Under the pieces are notes generated by a model. It did no database searches, was not told the DNA's origin, and saw nothing but the letters and a program-made list of their open reading frames with translations. Source: Chimaeribacter californicus (GTDB lineage: Bacteria; Pseudomonadota; Gammaproteobacteria; Enterobacterales; Enterobacteriaceae). From it: a stretch of DNA of 64,000 nucleotides. Below, piece after piece: positions 19,718 through 32,380 of this stretch. The stretch spans positions 1 through 64,000 of the forward strand of contig NZ_PJZF01000015.1 in the NCBI RefSeq assembly GCF_002858675.1, in the 5' to 3' direction. A program made the translations under genes and the position numbers. Positions within the stretch are counted from its first letter, which is position 1. Each line of letters starts with the position of its first letter.

Positions 19718-20913
19718 GACCTCCCACCGGCGGCAGCCGGGGCGGCGTCACCGAGCGGGTTAACCACCACCTTTTCCCCCACCTTCAGGCCCGCGGTAAT
19801 CTGCGCCTGCACATTGTTGTTCAGGCCCACGGTGACCTGGCGTTCGTGCGCCTCACCCTGCGCATCCACCACCTGCACCGTGGTGCGATCGCCGGCGCGG
19901 TGCAGCGCGGTAGCCGGCACGACCACGGCGTCTTTGATGGCGGCCAGCACAATGTAAACCTGCGCGGTCATGGAGATCCGCAGCACGCCTTCCGGGTTGG
20001 CGACATCAAACAGCCCATTGTAGTAGATGGCGCTGGTGGTGCTGCTGCTGCTGGTGCCGGTCAGGGCGCTGCTGCTCTCATCATTGATGGAATCCGGTGC
20101 CGGTTCCACCGCGCGCAGCGTAGCCTGATAGCGCTTGCCCGGCTGGCCGAGAATAGTGAAGTAGACCGGCATGCCGGTACGCACGTTGACCACATCTGCC
20201 TCGGAGATCTGCGCCTTGATGGTCATGGTGTCGAGATCGGCGACTTTGATGATGGTCGGCGTGCTCTGCACGGCGTTCACCGTTTGCCCGGCCTCGACCG
20301 GGATCGCCACCACGGTGCCGGCCATGGGTGCGCGGATCTGGGTATAGCCCAGATTTACCTGCGCAGTGTTCTCGGCGATTTGCGCCTGTACAATCTGCGC
20401 TTCCAGCGCGTTCAGCTCTGCCTCGGTGCCTTCCAGCGCCGCGCGGGCGGCATCATAGTCCGCCTGCGCCCCGACGCCGCGCGCCAGAATATCTTTCTGC
20501 CGGCTGAAGGTCAGCCGGTCATTACGCAGCTGGGCCAGCCGGGCGGCATGTTGCGCCTGTACATTCTTCAGCGCGGCCTGGGCATCACGCAGGCTGTTCT
20601 GCTGGGTCAGGTCATCAATTTCCGCGATCAGTTGCCCGGCAGTGACTTTATCCCCCAGGGCCACATGCAGTGCCTTGATCTGGCCGGAGGCCTGCGCCCC
20701 GACGCTGACCTGCTTCTGCGCCTCAATGGTGCCGTCTGCCAGCACGGTGTGCTCCAGATCCGCCTGCGTGACCGTGGCGGTGATATAGGCAGGTGGGGCA
20801 GGGCGGTGGAAGGCAGCGTAGCCGGCGGCAGCTATAATCAGCAGAACCAGGATAACCAGTATTGTGCGGCGGGTGAAAAATGGGGATCGTCCTTCGGTGT
20901 GCGGCGCCATCAT
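19714..20913 (-). CDS. macA: MacA-type membrane fusion protein
   Basis: Periplasmic adaptor that links MacB to a TolC-like outer membrane channel. The 399 residues have an N-terminal membrane anchor at about 16-36, then a beta-barrel/lipoyl half motif ([20 protein letters not shown]), an alpha-helical hairpin of about 70 residues (roughly 100-170), and the matching lipoyl half [18 protein letters not shown]. The start is one of two adjacent ATG codons with AAGGAA upstream. It is first in the macAB operon and divergent from a two-component system. Confidence 0.93.
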   Translation of the reverse strand: MMAPHTEGRSPFFTRRTILVILVLLIIAAAGYAAFHRPAPPAYITATVTQADLEHTVLADGTIEAQKQVSVGAQASGQIKALHVALGDKVTAGQLIAEIDDLTQQNSLRDAQAALKNVQAQHAARLAQLRNDRLTFSRQKDILARGVGAQADYDAARAALEGTEAELNALEAQIVQAQIAENTAQVNLGYTQIRAPMAGTVVAIPVEAGQTVNAVQSTPTIIKVADLDTMTIKAQISEADVVNVRTGMPVYFTILGQPGKRYQATLRAVEPAPDSINDESSSALTGTSSSSTTSAIYYNGLFDVANPEGVLRISMTAQVYIVLAAIKDAVVVPATALHRAGDRTTVQVVDAQGEAHERQVTVGLNNNVQAQITAGLKVGEKVVVNPLGDAAPAAAGGRS

Positions 20914-21102
20914 CCAGCGGTTCCTTGTTTCAGAGGTAAAAATTCGTCAGCAACAGAAAAAGCGAGCAAAGGAGTAATTTACTCTGCACCGGCGTTGGGC
21001 GCGATACAGGGGTGGGATAATGTGTAAAAAAACAGTAAATGCTGCTGCGTAGCCCGTTCAACGGGGTAAAAATGAGCAATCTATGCGTATAAGGTCCAAA
21101 AA
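20914..21102. promoter_or_regulatory. Divergent promoter region with repeated GTAAA half-sites
   Basis: The 189 bp between macA and the response-regulator gene contain GTAAA at 20936, 21024, 21035 and 21066. The pair at 21024 and 21035 is separated by 6 bp, within the GTAAA-N(4-8)-GTAAA pattern accepted for CpxR boxes. A perfect GAGTAA-T-TTACTC palindrome is at 20972-20984. Because the regulator is CpxR-like, autoregulation and control of macAB are plausible. Confidence 0.5.
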
Positions 21103-21786
21103 ATGAAAATTCTGTTAGTCGATGACGATCTCGAACTCGGCACCATGTTGAGTGAGTACCTGATTGCCGAGGGGTTTGACGCCTCGCTGGTGCTGACCGG
21201 CAAAGCCGGTGTAGATGGGGCGCTCTCCGGCGAATACACCGCGATGATCCTCGATATTATGCTGCCGGACATGAGCGGCATTGATGTGCTGCGGCAGGTG
21301 CGTAAAAACAGCCGCCTGCCGATCATCATGCTGACGGCCAAAGGTGACAACATCGACCGTGTGATTGGGCTGGAAATGGGCGCGGATGACTATATGCCGA
21401 AGCCCTGCTACCCGCGTGAACTGGTGGCCCGCCTGCGTGCGGTGCTGCGCCGCTTTGAGGAGCAGCCGGAGGTGGCGTCTGACTCCGCACCGGTCAGTTA
21501 CGGTTTCCTGACGCTCAACCCCTCGACACGCACCAGCGAGTGGCGCGGCCAGGTCTTTGACCTGACGGCGTCAGAATTCAACCTGCTGGAGCTGCTGCTG
21601 CGCTCGCCGGAGCGCGTGGTGTCAAAAGATGAACTGTCAGAGAAAGGGCTCGGCCGCCCGCGTGAGGCCTATGACCGCAGCGTGGATGTGCATATCAGCA
21701 ATATCCGCCAGAAGCTGGCTGCCCTGCCGGGCGGCGAGACCCTCACCATCGAAACGGTACGCAGCATTGGCTATCGCATTAAATAA
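21103..21786 (+). CDS. CpxR-like OmpR-family response regulator
   Basis: A 227-residue transcription factor with a receiver domain (1-115: acidic DDD at 7-9, phospho-acceptor D51, T78, K100 in PKPCYP) and a winged-helix DNA-binding domain (about 130-227, with DRSVDVHISNIRQKL). Overall layout and the GLEMGADDYMPKP block are closest to CpxR, but identity looks too low for the orthologue and the locus differs. It precedes its kinase with a 4 bp gap. Confidence 0.9.
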   Translation: MKILLVDDDLELGTMLSEYLIAEGFDASLVLTGKAGVDGALSGEYTAMILDIMLPDMSGIDVLRQVRKNSRLPIIMLTAKGDNIDRVIGLEMGADDYMPKPCYPRELVARLRAVLRRFEEQPEVASDSAPVSYGFLTLNPSTRTSEWRGQVFDLTASEFNLLELLLRSPERVVSKDELSEKGLGRPREAYDRSVDVHISNIRQKLAALPGGETLTIETVRSIGYRIK

Positions 21787-21790
21787 CAAC

Positions 21791-23110
21791 ATGCGCGGCC
21801 GCCTGTTCTGGAAAATCCTGCTGGGATTCTGGTTCACCTTCGTCATCATGACTCAGGTGCTTTGGGTGGTGTTCAGCTTTTACGGCAATCACCATGAGCC
21901 GCCGGAAAGCGGGCTGGCGCGACGTTTCGTGAAATTGCAGATGACCTCAGCCATCTCCACGCTGGAAAGCGGCGGCTTGCCGGCGCTGGAAGCGATGATG
22001 ACTGACTGGCCGGACAACGATAAACAATTCTTTACCGTGACGCGGGCAATGCTGCCCGCACCCGGAGCTTCACTGGATACCATGGAGCCGGGCGTGGAGC
22101 CGGCGCAGATTGTCGCTTTTGTGCAGGGGCCGGATGGGCAGGGTTACCGCCTGCGTTATAACGTGCGTGGCCTGATGGACCAGTATCACCACAGCCGCCC
22201 GCGTGACATTCTGCATATGCCGGCACCGCTGTTCTGGATTGGCGCGCTGGGCGGTTTGCTGTTCAGTGCGGTGCTGGCCTGGAACCTGACCCGGCCCTTG
22301 CAGCAAATCCGCCGGGCGTTTGATCAGGTTTCTCAGGGCGATCTCTCGGTGCGCTTGTTCCCGCGGATGCGCCGCCGCCATGATGAGCTGGCGATGGTCG
22401 CGCGGGATTTTGATGCGATGGCCGAGCGGTTACAGGTATTGGTAAAAGCGCGTGAGGAGCTGCTGCATGATGTGTCGCATGAGCTGCGCTCGCCGCTGGC
22501 GCGCCTGCAACTGGCCATCGGGCTGGCGCGGCAGAATCCGGTGAATGTGGAGAATTCGCTGCAACGCATTGAACATGAAGCCGGGCGGTTGGACAAGATG
22601 ATAGGCGAGCTGCTGGCGCTGTCACGCGCTGAGAATAGCACCATGCCGGACGAAGAGTATTTCGACCTGCTGGGGCTGGTGGAGGCGGTGGTCAACGATG
22701 CGCGCTATGAGGCGCAGATCCCGGGCGTTCATATTGCGCTGAACGCGGATGAGGAGCGTGAGTATACCGTCAAAGGTAACGCTGAGCTGATTCGCCGTGC
22801 AGTGGATAACGTGGTGCGTAATGCGCTGCGCTTCTCGGCACAAGGGCAAACTGTGACTGTGTCCCTGCGGGCATCGGACGTCTATTACCAGATTGAAGTG
22901 GCCGATCAGGGGCCGGGCGTGGAAGAAGAGAAACTCTCCAGCATTTTTGACCCCTTTGTACGGGTGAAGTCCCCGCTTTCCGGGAAGGGGTATGGGTTAG
23001 GGCTGGCGATTACCCGTAAAGTGGTGCTGGCGCATCACGGGCAGGTCGAAGCGCACAACGTCTCGCCGCATGGCCTGGTGATTACCCTGCGGATCCCGCA
23101 GTGGCAATAA
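21791..23110 (+). CDS. CpxA-like sensor histidine kinase
   Basis: A 439-residue membrane kinase. It has a first transmembrane helix at about 7-29, a periplasmic domain of roughly 110 residues, a second helix at about 147-166, a HAMP domain to about 216, and phospho-acceptor H230 in VSHELRSPLARLQ. The ATP-binding domain has N box NVVRNALRF, G1 DQGPGV and G2 GYGLGLAI. The true start is the ATG at 21791; an open frame reads 54 codons back through the regulator gene in another phase. Signal unknown; position suggests envelope or efflux-related stress. Confidence 0.9.
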   Translation: MRGRLFWKILLGFWFTFVIMTQVLWVVFSFYGNHHEPPESGLARRFVKLQMTSAISTLESGGLPALEAMMTDWPDNDKQFFTVTRAMLPAPGASLDTMEPGVEPAQIVAFVQGPDGQGYRLRYNVRGLMDQYHHSRPRDILHMPAPLFWIGALGGLLFSAVLAWNLTRPLQQIRRAFDQVSQGDLSVRLFPRMRRRHDELAMVARDFDAMAERLQVLVKAREELLHDVSHELRSPLARLQLAIGLARQNPVNVENSLQRIEHEAGRLDKMIGELLALSRAENSTMPDEEYFDLLGLVEAVVNDARYEAQIPGVHIALNADEEREYTVKGNAELIRRAVDNVVRNALRFSAQGQTVTVSLRASDVYYQIEVADQGPGVEEEKLSSIFDPFVRVKSPLSGKGYGLGLAITRKVVLAHHGQVEAHNVSPHGLVITLRIPQWQ

Positions 23111-23159
23111 TGGCATAGCCTGCGAGAGCAGCATCATGGACTGCGAAAGCAGCATAAAG

Positions 23160-23188
23160 AAAAACGGCACCCAGAAGGTGCCGTTTTT
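23160..23188. terminator. Bidirectional terminator between the kinase gene and crr
   Basis: AAAAACGGCACC at 23160-23171 and GGTGCCGTTTTT at 23177-23188 pair over 12 bp around a 5 nt loop. T runs are present on both strands, fitting two convergent genes. Confidence 0.92.
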
Positions 23189-23220
23189 GTTGCTGTTTAC
23201 CGCTAAAGCGGAAACGCCGA

Positions 23221-23730
23221 TTACTTGCGGATGCGGATAACCGGGGTTTCACCCACGGTAACGCTGCCGGAAAGTTTAATCAGTTCTTTGATCTCGTCCA
23301 TGTTAGAGATCACTACCGGCGTCAGGGTAGACTTGGCTTTCTCTTCCAGCAGCGGCAGATCGAACTCAATAACCACGTCGCCCTTCTTAACGCGCTGGCC
23401 TTCTTCGGCGATGCGTTTGAAGCCTTCGCCTTTCAGTTCCACGGTATCGATACCGAAGTGCACAAACAGCTCAATGCCACTGTCGGATTCGATTGAGAAA
23501 GCATGGTTGGTTTCAAAGATTTTGCCGATGGTGCCATCTACCGGGGCAACCATTTTGTTGCCCGCAGGTTTGATTGCAATACCATCACCCACAATCTTTT
23601 CCGCGAAAACGACATCAGGCACATCTTCAATATTGACGATTTCACCAGAAATCGGGGCAACGATCTCAATCATGCCCGACTCTTTTTTGTCATCAGAAAC
23701 CAGTGATTTCAGTTTATCGAACAAACCCAT
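23221..23730 (-). CDS. crr: PTS glucose-specific EIIA component (EIIAGlc)
   Basis: Soluble phosphocarrier that passes phosphate from HPr to EIIBC(Glc) and, in its two states, regulates adenylate cyclase and excludes non-PTS sugars. The 169 residues keep the two active-site histidines H76 (ETNHAFS) and H91 (LFVHFGIDT). It has the usual N-terminal amphipathic start [14 protein letters not shown]. It is last in ptsH-ptsI-crr, 46 bp after ptsI. Confidence 0.97.
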   Translation of the reverse strand: MGLFDKLKSLVSDDKKESGMIEIVAPISGEIVNIEDVPDVVFAEKIVGDGIAIKPAGNKMVAPVDGTIGKIFETNHAFSIESDSGIELFVHFGIDTVELKGEGFKRIAEEGQRVKKGDVVIEFDLPLLEEKAKSTLTPVVISNMDEIKELIKLSGSVTVGETPVIRIRK

Positions 23731-23776
23731 GATCTTCTCCTAAGCATTAATTTGGGCGGCGTTCCACGCAGCGGAA

Positions 23777-25504
23777 TCAGCAGAGTGTTTTCTCTTCGAT
23801 GAACTTGTTCACCAGGTTCATCAACTCTTGCGCCGTCGGCTGAGCAAGTGCTTCGTCGGCCAACGCCTTCACATCTTCGAAGTTCGTATTACGAATAATT
23901 TTCTTGATGCGTGGGATCGAAATAGCACTCATGCTGAATTCATCTAATCCCATGCCCAATAACAGCAGTGTAGCACGTTCGTCGCCTGCTAGCTCGCCGC
24001 ACATGCCTGTCCACTTGCCTTCAGCATGAGATGCATCAATCACTTGCTTAATAAGCGTCAGAACAGCCGGTGACATTGGGTTGTAGAGATGAGAAATCAG
24101 CTCATTGCCACGATCTACCGCCAGAGTATACTGGGTTAAATCGTTTGTCCCAATACTAAAGAAGTCAACTTCCTTAGCCATATGGTGTGCAATCGCGGCC
24201 GCAGCCGGGGTTTCCACCATCACGCCCACTTCAATGGTTTCGTCAAAGGCTTTGCCCTCATCACGCAGTTGCGTTTTCAGCAGCTCAAGCTCCTGTTTCA
24301 GCTCGCGCACTTCTTCAATCGAGATGATCATCGGGAACATAATGCGCAGTTTGCCGAACGCAGAGGCACGCAGGATAGCGCGCAACTGGGCATGAAGAAT
24401 CTCTTTGCGATCCAGGCAGATGCGGATAGCGCGCCAGCCGAGGAACGGGTTTTCCTCCTTCGGCAGGTTCATGTACGGCAGGTCTTTGTCACCGCCGATG
24501 TCCATGGTGCGCACGATAACAGCCTGAGAACCCACCGCTTCTGCCACCGCTTTATAGGCCTGGAACTGTTCTTCTTCTGTCGGCAGGGAGTCACGGTCCA
24601 TGAACAGGAATTCAGTACGGTAGAGGCCAACGCCTTCCGCACCGTTACGTTCAGCACCGGCAACGTCCCGCACGGTACCGATGTTAGCGCAGACTTCTAC
24701 CTGATGGCCGTCAAGGGTGATGGCCGGCAGGTCTTTCAGCTTCGCCAGATCGTTTTTCTCGGTCACGTACTGGTTATGTACCGCTTTCAGCTCGTCGATG
24801 ACGTCAGCGGTCGGGTTGACATAAATCTTGTTATTGACGGCGTCCAGAATCAGATAGTCGCCGTTGTGAACCTGTTTGGTCACGTCGCTGGTGCCCACAA
24901 TCGCCGGCAGCTCCAGGGAGCGCGCCATGATGGACGTGTGGGAGGTACGGCCGCCCAGGTCGGTAATGAAACCCAGCACCTTGTTCAGATTCAGCTGCGC
25001 GGTTTCAGAAGGCGTCAGGTCGGTCGCCACCAGGATGACTTCATCCTGAATGGAGCCGAGGTCAACAATCGTCATGCCGAGAATATTACGCAGCAGACGT
25101 TTGCCGATGTCGCGTACGTCCGCCGCACGCTCTTTCAGGTATTCGTCATCCAGCTCTTCCAGGGCATGTGCCTGGGTCTCGATCACAGAATAGGCGGCAG
25201 CGTCAGCCGAGGCATGCTCATCTTTGATGAGGGCTATGATTTCCTGCTCAAGCTCTTCGTCTTCCAACAGCATGATGTGGCCTTCGAAGATCGCTTCTTT
25301 CTCTTCCCCGAAGGTTTCGCCGGCTTTGGTTTTAATGATTTCCAGTTGGGCAGAGGCTTTTGCCCGGCCCGCCAGGAAACGTTCGACTTCCTGATCAACC
25401 TGATCAGCAGAGATCTTTTTCCGGTCGATGATAATTTCATCTTCTTTCAGCAGAAGAGCCTTACCGAAAGCGATACCCGGTGATACTAAAATGCCTGAAA
25501 TCAT
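23777..25504 (-). CDS. ptsI: PTS enzyme I
   Basis: Phosphoenolpyruvate-protein phosphotransferase, the first step of all PTS sugar uptake. At 575 residues it has the family length. The phosphorylated histidine is H189 in [14 protein letters not shown]. The PEP-binding C-terminal barrel shows the signature [16 protein letters not shown] and the catalytic Cys in [10 protein letters not shown]. It lies 47 bp after ptsH on the same strand. Confidence 0.98.
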   Translation of the reverse strand: MISGILVSPGIAFGKALLLKEDEIIIDRKKISADQVDQEVERFLAGRAKASAQLEIIKTKAGETFGEEKEAIFEGHIMLLEDEELEQEIIALIKDEHASADAAAYSVIETQAHALEELDDEYLKERAADVRDIGKRLLRNILGMTIVDLGSIQDEVILVATDLTPSETAQLNLNKVLGFITDLGGRTSHTSIMARSLELPAIVGTSDVTKQVHNGDYLILDAVNNKIYVNPTADVIDELKAVHNQYVTEKNDLAKLKDLPAITLDGHQVEVCANIGTVRDVAGAERNGAEGVGLYRTEFLFMDRDSLPTEEEQFQAYKAVAEAVGSQAVIVRTMDIGGDKDLPYMNLPKEENPFLGWRAIRICLDRKEILHAQLRAILRASAFGKLRIMFPMIISIEEVRELKQELELLKTQLRDEGKAFDETIEVGVMVETPAAAAIAHHMAKEVDFFSIGTNDLTQYTLAVDRGNELISHLYNPMSPAVLTLIKQVIDASHAEGKWTGMCGELAGDERATLLLLGMGLDEFSMSAISIPRIKKIIRNTNFEDVKALADEALAQPTAQELMNLVNKFIEEKTLC

Positions 25505-25551
25505 AACCCTACCTTACTCTTGACTGATGTTAATAATAAAGACGGGCTTTT

Positions 25552-25809
25552 TTATTCGAGCTCAGCCATCAGTTTTACCAGGTGCTCAACTGCGTTCTGC
25601 TCGTCTTCGCCTTCAGCAGAGATAGTCACTACGGTGCCTTGGGTCAGACCCAGGGTTTGCAGTTTGAAAAGGCTCTTAGCGCTCGCGCTTTTGCCGTTGG
25701 AGGTGACAGTGATGTCAGAGGCAAAACCTTTTGCTTCTTTGACAAATTGTGCAGCAGGGCGAGTGTGCAGGCCATTCGGAGCGGTAATAGTAACTTCTTG
25801 CTGGAACAT
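25552..25809 (-). CDS. ptsH: Phosphocarrier protein HPr
   Basis: Small 85-residue phosphocarrier between enzyme I and the EIIA proteins. The active H15 is in [13 protein letters not shown] and Ser46 is in [13 protein letters not shown]. It starts the ptsHI-crr operon. Confidence 0.98.
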   Translation of the reverse strand: MFQQEVTITAPNGLHTRPAAQFVKEAKGFASDITVTSNGKSASAKSLFKLQTLGLTQGTVVTISAEGEDEQNAVEHLVKLMAELE

Positions 25810-26147
25810 TATGTTTCCCCAACTTATTGGATTAATGTTGTGGAGCTAAAGTTTAGCTTACGCGGCCAACTTTAGCCTGTTTGATAGCGCCTGACGAGGT
25901 CAGGGGCAAGCTTTGATGCTACAGGAAACGCAGGGCCGCACGGTAATAAAACCCCGGTGCGGGGCGATTCCAATCCGCGCCCCATTATGCCGTGTTTGTC
26001 CGGATTGTAACAAACAGGTAAACCGATTCAGCAACGATGCCAGTTGGGCCCGGATTAATTTTGCGCATCGAAATAATTGCTCGCTTAAATACTAGACCTG
26101 GTGGTCAAAAGCAATCTTCAGGTAGTGCAAACTTTGATGCAGCCCAC
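25810..26147 (-). promoter_or_regulatory. ptsH promoter and leader region
   Basis: This 338 bp gap between ptsH and the cysK terminator holds no gene I can support. It must contain the pts promoters. A perfect inverted repeat, AGCTAAA-G-TTTAGCT, is at 25844-25858, about 35-49 bp before the ptsH start, and a related AACTTTAG block follows at 25869. I did not find a convincing CRP site by eye, although pts operons normally carry one. Confidence 0.5.
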
Positions 26148-26175
26148 AAAAAAGCACCCCGGAGGGTGCTTTTTT
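26148..26175 (-). terminator. Terminator of cysK
   Basis: AAAAAAGCACCC at 26148-26159 and GGGTGCTTTTTT at 26164-26175 pair perfectly around CGGA. The T run on the minus strand and its place 22 bp past the cysK stop fit termination of cysK. Confidence 0.92.
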
Positions 26176-26197
26176 CAACGTTGCCAGGCTTGTGGCA

Positions 26198-27163
26198 CTA
26201 TTGTTGCAGCTCACTTTCTGTAAACAAATCTGCAAACAATGCCGTGCTCAGGTAGCGCTCACCGGAAGAGGGCAGGATAACCACAATGGTTTTATCGGTA
26301 AACCCTGCTTCTTCTGAAAGTTTGACCGCTGCCGCAACCGCCGCCCCGGATGAAATCCCTGCCAGAATGCCTTCTTCATCCATCAGTCGGCGCGCCATGC
26401 TGATGGATTCATCGTTGGTGATTTTCGATACGCGATCAAGCAGTTCCAGATCCAGGTTGCCCGGAATAAACCCGGCACCGATGCCCTGAATTTTATGCGG
26501 GCCGGGTTTAACTTCTTCGCCCGCCAGCGTCTGGCTTATCACCGGTGAGTCGGTCGGCTCTACCGCCACCAGGGTAATCGCCGGGTTCTTGCTTTTCAGG
26601 AAGCGCCCTGCACCGGTAATGGTGCCGCCGGTGCCCACGCCTGCGATCAGCACGTCGACTTCACCGTCAGTGTCTTCCCAGATTTCCGGGCCGGTGGTCT
26701 TTTCATGGATGTCCGGGTTAGCCGGGTTGCTGAATTGCTGCAGGATCAGATAGCGCTCCGGGTCAGACGCCTGAATCTCTTCTGCTTTGGCAATCGCCCC
26801 TTTCATGCCTTTGGCACCTTCGGTCAGCACCAGATTGGCACCCAGCGCCTTCAGCAATTTGCGGCGCTCCACACTCATGGTTTCCGGCATGGTCAGCGTG
26901 AGTTTATAGCCGCGTGCCGCGGCCACATAGGCCAGCGCAATCCCGGTGTTACCGCTGGTGGGCTCTACCAATTCTTTGTCTTTGGTCAGAATGCCTTTCT
27001 TTTCCGCATCCCAAATCATGTTGGCGCCAATACGGCATTTGACGCTAAAGCTCGGGTTACGCGATTCGACTTTGGCGAGGATACGCCCATTGCCGATACG
27101 GTTAAGACGTACCAGCGGCGTATGGCCGATTGTCAGAGAGTTGTCTTCATAGATCTTGCTCAT
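26198..27163 (-). CDS. cysK: Cysteine synthase A
   Basis: PLP-dependent O-acetylserine sulfhydrylase A, the main enzyme making cysteine from sulfide. The 321 residues show the Schiff-base K42 in [11 protein letters not shown] (the KCR form is typical of CysK), the [11 protein letters not shown] loop and [10 protein letters not shown]. The ATG at 27163 has AAGGACG upstream and matches [17 protein letters not shown]; 22 further codons upstream are open but unsupported. CysK also partners with CysE and, in some strains, CdiA toxins. Confidence 0.97.
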   Translation of the reverse strand: MSKIYEDNSLTIGHTPLVRLNRIGNGRILAKVESRNPSFSVKCRIGANMIWDAEKKGILTKDKELVEPTSGNTGIALAYVAAARGYKLTLTMPETMSVERRKLLKALGANLVLTEGAKGMKGAIAKAEEIQASDPERYLILQQFSNPANPDIHEKTTGPEIWEDTDGEVDVLIAGVGTGGTITGAGRFLKSKNPAITLVAVEPTDSPVISQTLAGEEVKPGPHKIQGIGAGFIPGNLDLELLDRVSKITNDESISMARRLMDEEGILAGISSGAAVAAAVKLSEEAGFTDKTIVVILPSSGERYLSTALFADLFTESELQQ

Positions 27164-27330
27164 AACCCGTCCTTTAACTGGTTGAAAATTTTGGGGAACG
27201 CCACGAGCATACGCTAACGTTTCCCACAAGGAAGTAAGGAATTGGTATATCTATATGTTATTAGGAAATATGTTTTTGTCACAATAACAAGAGAAAGGCG
27301 GGGAGAAAAACTCCCCGGAAAAGGCAGGAA
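27164..27330. promoter_or_regulatory. cysK promoter region and end of cysZ
   Basis: An AT-rich stretch upstream of cysK (for example TAACATATAGATATACC on the minus strand near 27241-27257), with a GGGGAG-rich hairpin-like block at about 27299-27318 after cysZ. The AT-rich block resembles the CysB-activated cysK promoter of E. coli in position and composition; the exact binding site is not resolvable by eye. Confidence 0.4.
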
Positions 27331-28098
27331 TCAACGGCGGATTTCACCGCCCGGGGTGCGGTAACGGTCAACCCACATAGCCGTCGCGCCGCAGACGGCA
27401 ACGGGCATAATGAACAGGTTAAGCAGCGGGATCATGGTGAACACACTGACCAGCGCGCCGAACTGCAGATTGTCGACTTTATGGCGGCGCAGCGCCCGGC
27501 GCATCTCGGCAAAACTGATCTTGTGGTTGTCAAACGGGTAGTCGCAATACTGGATCGCCAGCATCCAAGCGCTGAAGATGAACCACAGCACCGGGGCCAC
27601 TGTCTGGCCCACACCGGGGATAAAGTAGAGCACCAGCAGCAGCAGGGCACGCGGCAGGTAATACACCAGTTTCAGCCACTCCCGCTTCATGATCCGCGGC
27701 AGATCTTTCAGGATGCCCACCAGGCCGCTGTCCGGTAGCGGGGTGCCGGTCAGGTGCCCTTCGAGCTGTTCAGCCAGCAAGCCGTTAAACGGGGCGGCAA
27801 TCCAGTTGACCACGGTGCTGAACAGGTAACTGAACACCAGCACAATGGAGATAACGGCCAGCGGCCACAGCAGGTAGCTCAGCCACTGTAACCAGTCAGG
27901 CACATGGCCCATCAGCGCGGGTATCCAGTTGTCGAGCCGGGTATAGAGCCACCAGAAGGCGGCCCCCATCAGCACGATATTGAGCAGCAGGGGAATAATG
28001 ATAAAACGTTTGATACCGGGCAGGGAGAGCAGGCGCCATCCCTCGGCCACATAATGGAACCCGTTAGCCCCATCTGGCGCGTGTCGTGGTGCAGGCAT
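27331..28098 (-). CDS. cysZ: Sulfate transporter CysZ
   Basis: Inner-membrane sulfate uptake protein that feeds sulfate assimilation. The 255-residue product is full length (E. coli CysZ has 253). It has hydrophobic segments near 32-52, 70-100, 150-180 and 220-240, and blocks [20 protein letters not shown] and [13 protein letters not shown] as in CysZ. It lies upstream of cysK on the same strand, and divergent from zipA, as in E. coli. Confidence 0.94.
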   Translation of the reverse strand: MPAPRHAPDGANGFHYVAEGWRLLSLPGIKRFIIIPLLLNIVLMGAAFWWLYTRLDNWIPALMGHVPDWLQWLSYLLWPLAVISIVLVFSYLFSTVVNWIAAPFNGLLAEQLEGHLTGTPLPDSGLVGILKDLPRIMKREWLKLVYYLPRALLLLVLYFIPGVGQTVAPVLWFIFSAWMLAIQYCDYPFDNHKISFAEMRRALRRHKVDNLQFGALVSVFTMIPLLNLFIMPVAVCGATAMWVDRYRTPGGEIRR

Positions 28099-28335
28099 GA
28101 AAGGAACATCTCAACGTGGAAAATCGGCCCGGCTATCATATCGGGATGATTTTCAGCTGGCTAGGGGCCAATTGCTGGAAAAAACAGCAAAAAAAGGGTG
28201 GTCGCTCATGTTTATGCCGGGAAAACAGAGTCAATACTTGCACTTGTGTACGAGGGCAAATAGAGTTACTAGAATGAATGTTTTCCGCGGCAACCAGGCT
28301 GCGGTGGCAATGTATAAAAGCAACCAGAGATAGCA

Positions 28336-29370
28336 ATGATGCAGGATTTGCGTCTGATATTAATCGTTGTTGGCGCGATCGCCATAATAGCGTTGTTATT
28401 GCATGGTCTGTGGACCAGCCGCAAGGAACGCTCATCCCTTTTCCGCGATCGCCCGGCTAAACGAAGCAAAAAAGAGCGTAACAGTGCCCCGGCCGATGAT
28501 GAAGTGGACGATGGGGTAGGTGATGTCCGGGTACGCCCTGCGCATCCGCATGACGAACCGGAGTTGGGTGAATTTGATGCCCCGGACGTTCCGCCTGCAC
28601 GCCGCCCTGTTCCGCCGCAGCCGGCACCGCAACCCCGCGCGCCGGCGCAACCGGCCCCTCAGCCTCAGGCCCGTGCGCCACAACCGCCTGCGCCTGAAGG
28701 CGATGATCCTTTGCTGGGTGGTTATTCCGCTGCGGAGCCGGTGACTGCGCCGGTCACGCGTCAGCGTGATGTACAGGAACGCGAACCGGTTCATACGTTT
28801 GTGCCGGTAGACGATGACGAGGACGATCTGCCGGCATTTGGTGCTGCCCCGTCGGCCGCTCCTGCTGCTGCGCGGCCTGCACCTGCCCCGGCCGCGCCTG
28901 AAAAACCGGCTGAGCCGGTTACACCACCTGCGCCGCCGAAAGAAAAACTGACAGAAACGGTGTTGGTACTGCACGTTGCGGCCCATCAGGGCGGCGTGAT
29001 CAACGGCGAAGTGCTGTTGCAGAGCGTGTTGCAGGCCGGTTTCCAGTTTGGCCAGATGAACATTTTCCACCGTCATCTGAGCCCGGCCGGCAGTGGCCCG
29101 GTGCTGTTCAGCATGGCGAATATGGTGAAACCCGGCTCCTTTAACCCGGACACCATGGCGGACTTCTCCACGCCGGGCGTTACCATGTTTATGATGGTGC
29201 CGTGCTATGGTGATGCCAATCAGAACTTTAAATTGCTGCTGCAATCTGCGCAGCGTATTGCGGATGATGTCGGTGGCGTGGTGCTGGACGATGAGCGCCG
29301 CATGATGACGCCGCAGAAGCTGGAAACCTATAAAGCCCGCATCCGCGAAGTGCTGGAGGCCACGGCCTGA
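28336..29370 (+). CDS. zipA: Cell division protein ZipA
   Basis: Essential divisome membrane protein that tethers FtsZ to the inner membrane. The 344 residues contain an N-terminal membrane anchor (6-25), a basic/acidic charged region, a long Pro/Ala-rich linker (about 90-205) and the C-terminal FtsZ-binding domain (about 205-344, with [12 protein letters not shown] and [13 protein letters not shown]). The start [10 protein letters not shown] is the same as in E. coli. Confidence 0.96.
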   Translation: MMQDLRLILIVVGAIAIIALLLHGLWTSRKERSSLFRDRPAKRSKKERNSAPADDEVDDGVGDVRVRPAHPHDEPELGEFDAPDVPPARRPVPPQPAPQPRAPAQPAPQPQARAPQPPAPEGDDPLLGGYSAAEPVTAPVTRQRDVQEREPVHTFVPVDDDEDDLPAFGAAPSAAPAAARPAPAPAAPEKPAEPVTPPAPPKEKLTETVLVLHVAAHQGGVINGEVLLQSVLQAGFQFGQMNIFHRHLSPAGSGPVLFSMANMVKPGSFNPDTMADFSTPGVTMFMMVPCYGDANQNFKLLLQSAQRIADDVGGVVLDDERRMMTPQKLETYKARIREVLEATA

Positions 29371-29379
29371 CGGCCCTGA

Positions 29380-31700
<2,321 letters not shown>

Positions 31701-31723
31701 ACCGTCATAGAAAGTTATGGCGC

Positions 31724-31754
31724 CATCGGGCACGGCATTATGCCGTGCCCGATG
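31724..31754. terminator. 14 bp hairpin between ypeB and the flxA-like gene
   Basis: CATCGGGCACGGCA at 31724-31737 and TGCCGTGCCCGATG at 31741-31754 pair perfectly around TTA. It sits between convergent genes and could stop transcription from both sides, though T runs are short. Confidence 0.75.
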
Positions 31755-31784
31755 CGTTTCAGGGCTACCGCCAGAGCAGGGCGG

Positions 31785-32141
31785 TTAAACGTAGATGTCG
31801 ATCTGGTTAGTGGCGCTTGGGCGGTTCACCCCTTCAACGCGTGCGTTGCTGGTATCAGCAGATTTAGTCTGTGCAGCCTGCTGCTTTTGTTGAGCCGCTT
31901 CCGCCTGTTGCGCTTCCAGGCGGGCAATCTGGGCCTGCAACTGCGCAATCTGGGCTTGCAGCAGATCTTTTTGTTTCTGGATTTCGTCGCTGCTCTCAGA
32001 AGAGGTGCTCAAATCCTTGACCTGCTGGGTCAGTTTCTGAACTTGTTTGTTCAGCTGTGCAATTTGCTGGGCCGGATCGCTGGAAGAAGACGCGCTGGTA
32101 CTTTGGGTTGATGCGGAGCCTGATGCGCTGATAGTCGTCAT
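31785..32141 (-). CDS. FlxA-like coiled-coil protein
   Basis: A 118-residue protein of the FlxA-like family. An N-terminal Ser/Thr-rich segment (to about 22) is followed by a Gln-rich heptad coiled coil (about 24-95, with QIAQLNKQVQKLTQQVKDL and QAQIAQLQAQIARLEAQQ). E. coli FlxA is a sigma-F (FliA)-dependent protein of unknown role in a prophage; whether this copy is tied to flagella cannot be told, as no flagellar genes lie near. No signal peptide or membrane segment is present. Confidence 0.8.
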   Translation of the reverse strand: MTTISASGSASTQSTSASSSSDPAQQIAQLNKQVQKLTQQVKDLSTSSESSDEIQKQKDLLQAQIAQLQAQIARLEAQQAEAAQQKQQAAQTKSADTSNARVEGVNRPSATNQIDIYV

Positions 32142-32380
32142 AATTACCTCATTATTAAGTGATTGCCCGGAACGCGGGCTTATTGGGTATCGGCGACGTA
32201 CTTCAGCCCTTTATCATCCTTTCGAATTTTTTACACTCTCGTCAGACGAAAGCCAATGAGGCGCAGGCGAGGGGCGAATCAGGCAGGGCATAGAAAATAA
32301 AAGGAATAGCGGGAGACAGATTGGGTATCAGGTAAAACAAAGGAGTATTAAACAAGGAGGGTAAAACGAGAGGTGAGAAA
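32142..32380. other. Gap between the flxA-like gene and the tRNA cluster
   Basis: About 240 bp with no gene I can support. It contains the flxA-like gene's upstream region (TAAGTGATTGCCCGG near 32157-32171), where a FliA-type GCCGATAA element was looked for and not found. Confidence 0.4.

Noticed and set aside
24182-25483. 433-codon open frame antisense to ptsI
   Set aside because: Shadow of ptsI; no ribosome site or conserved domain.
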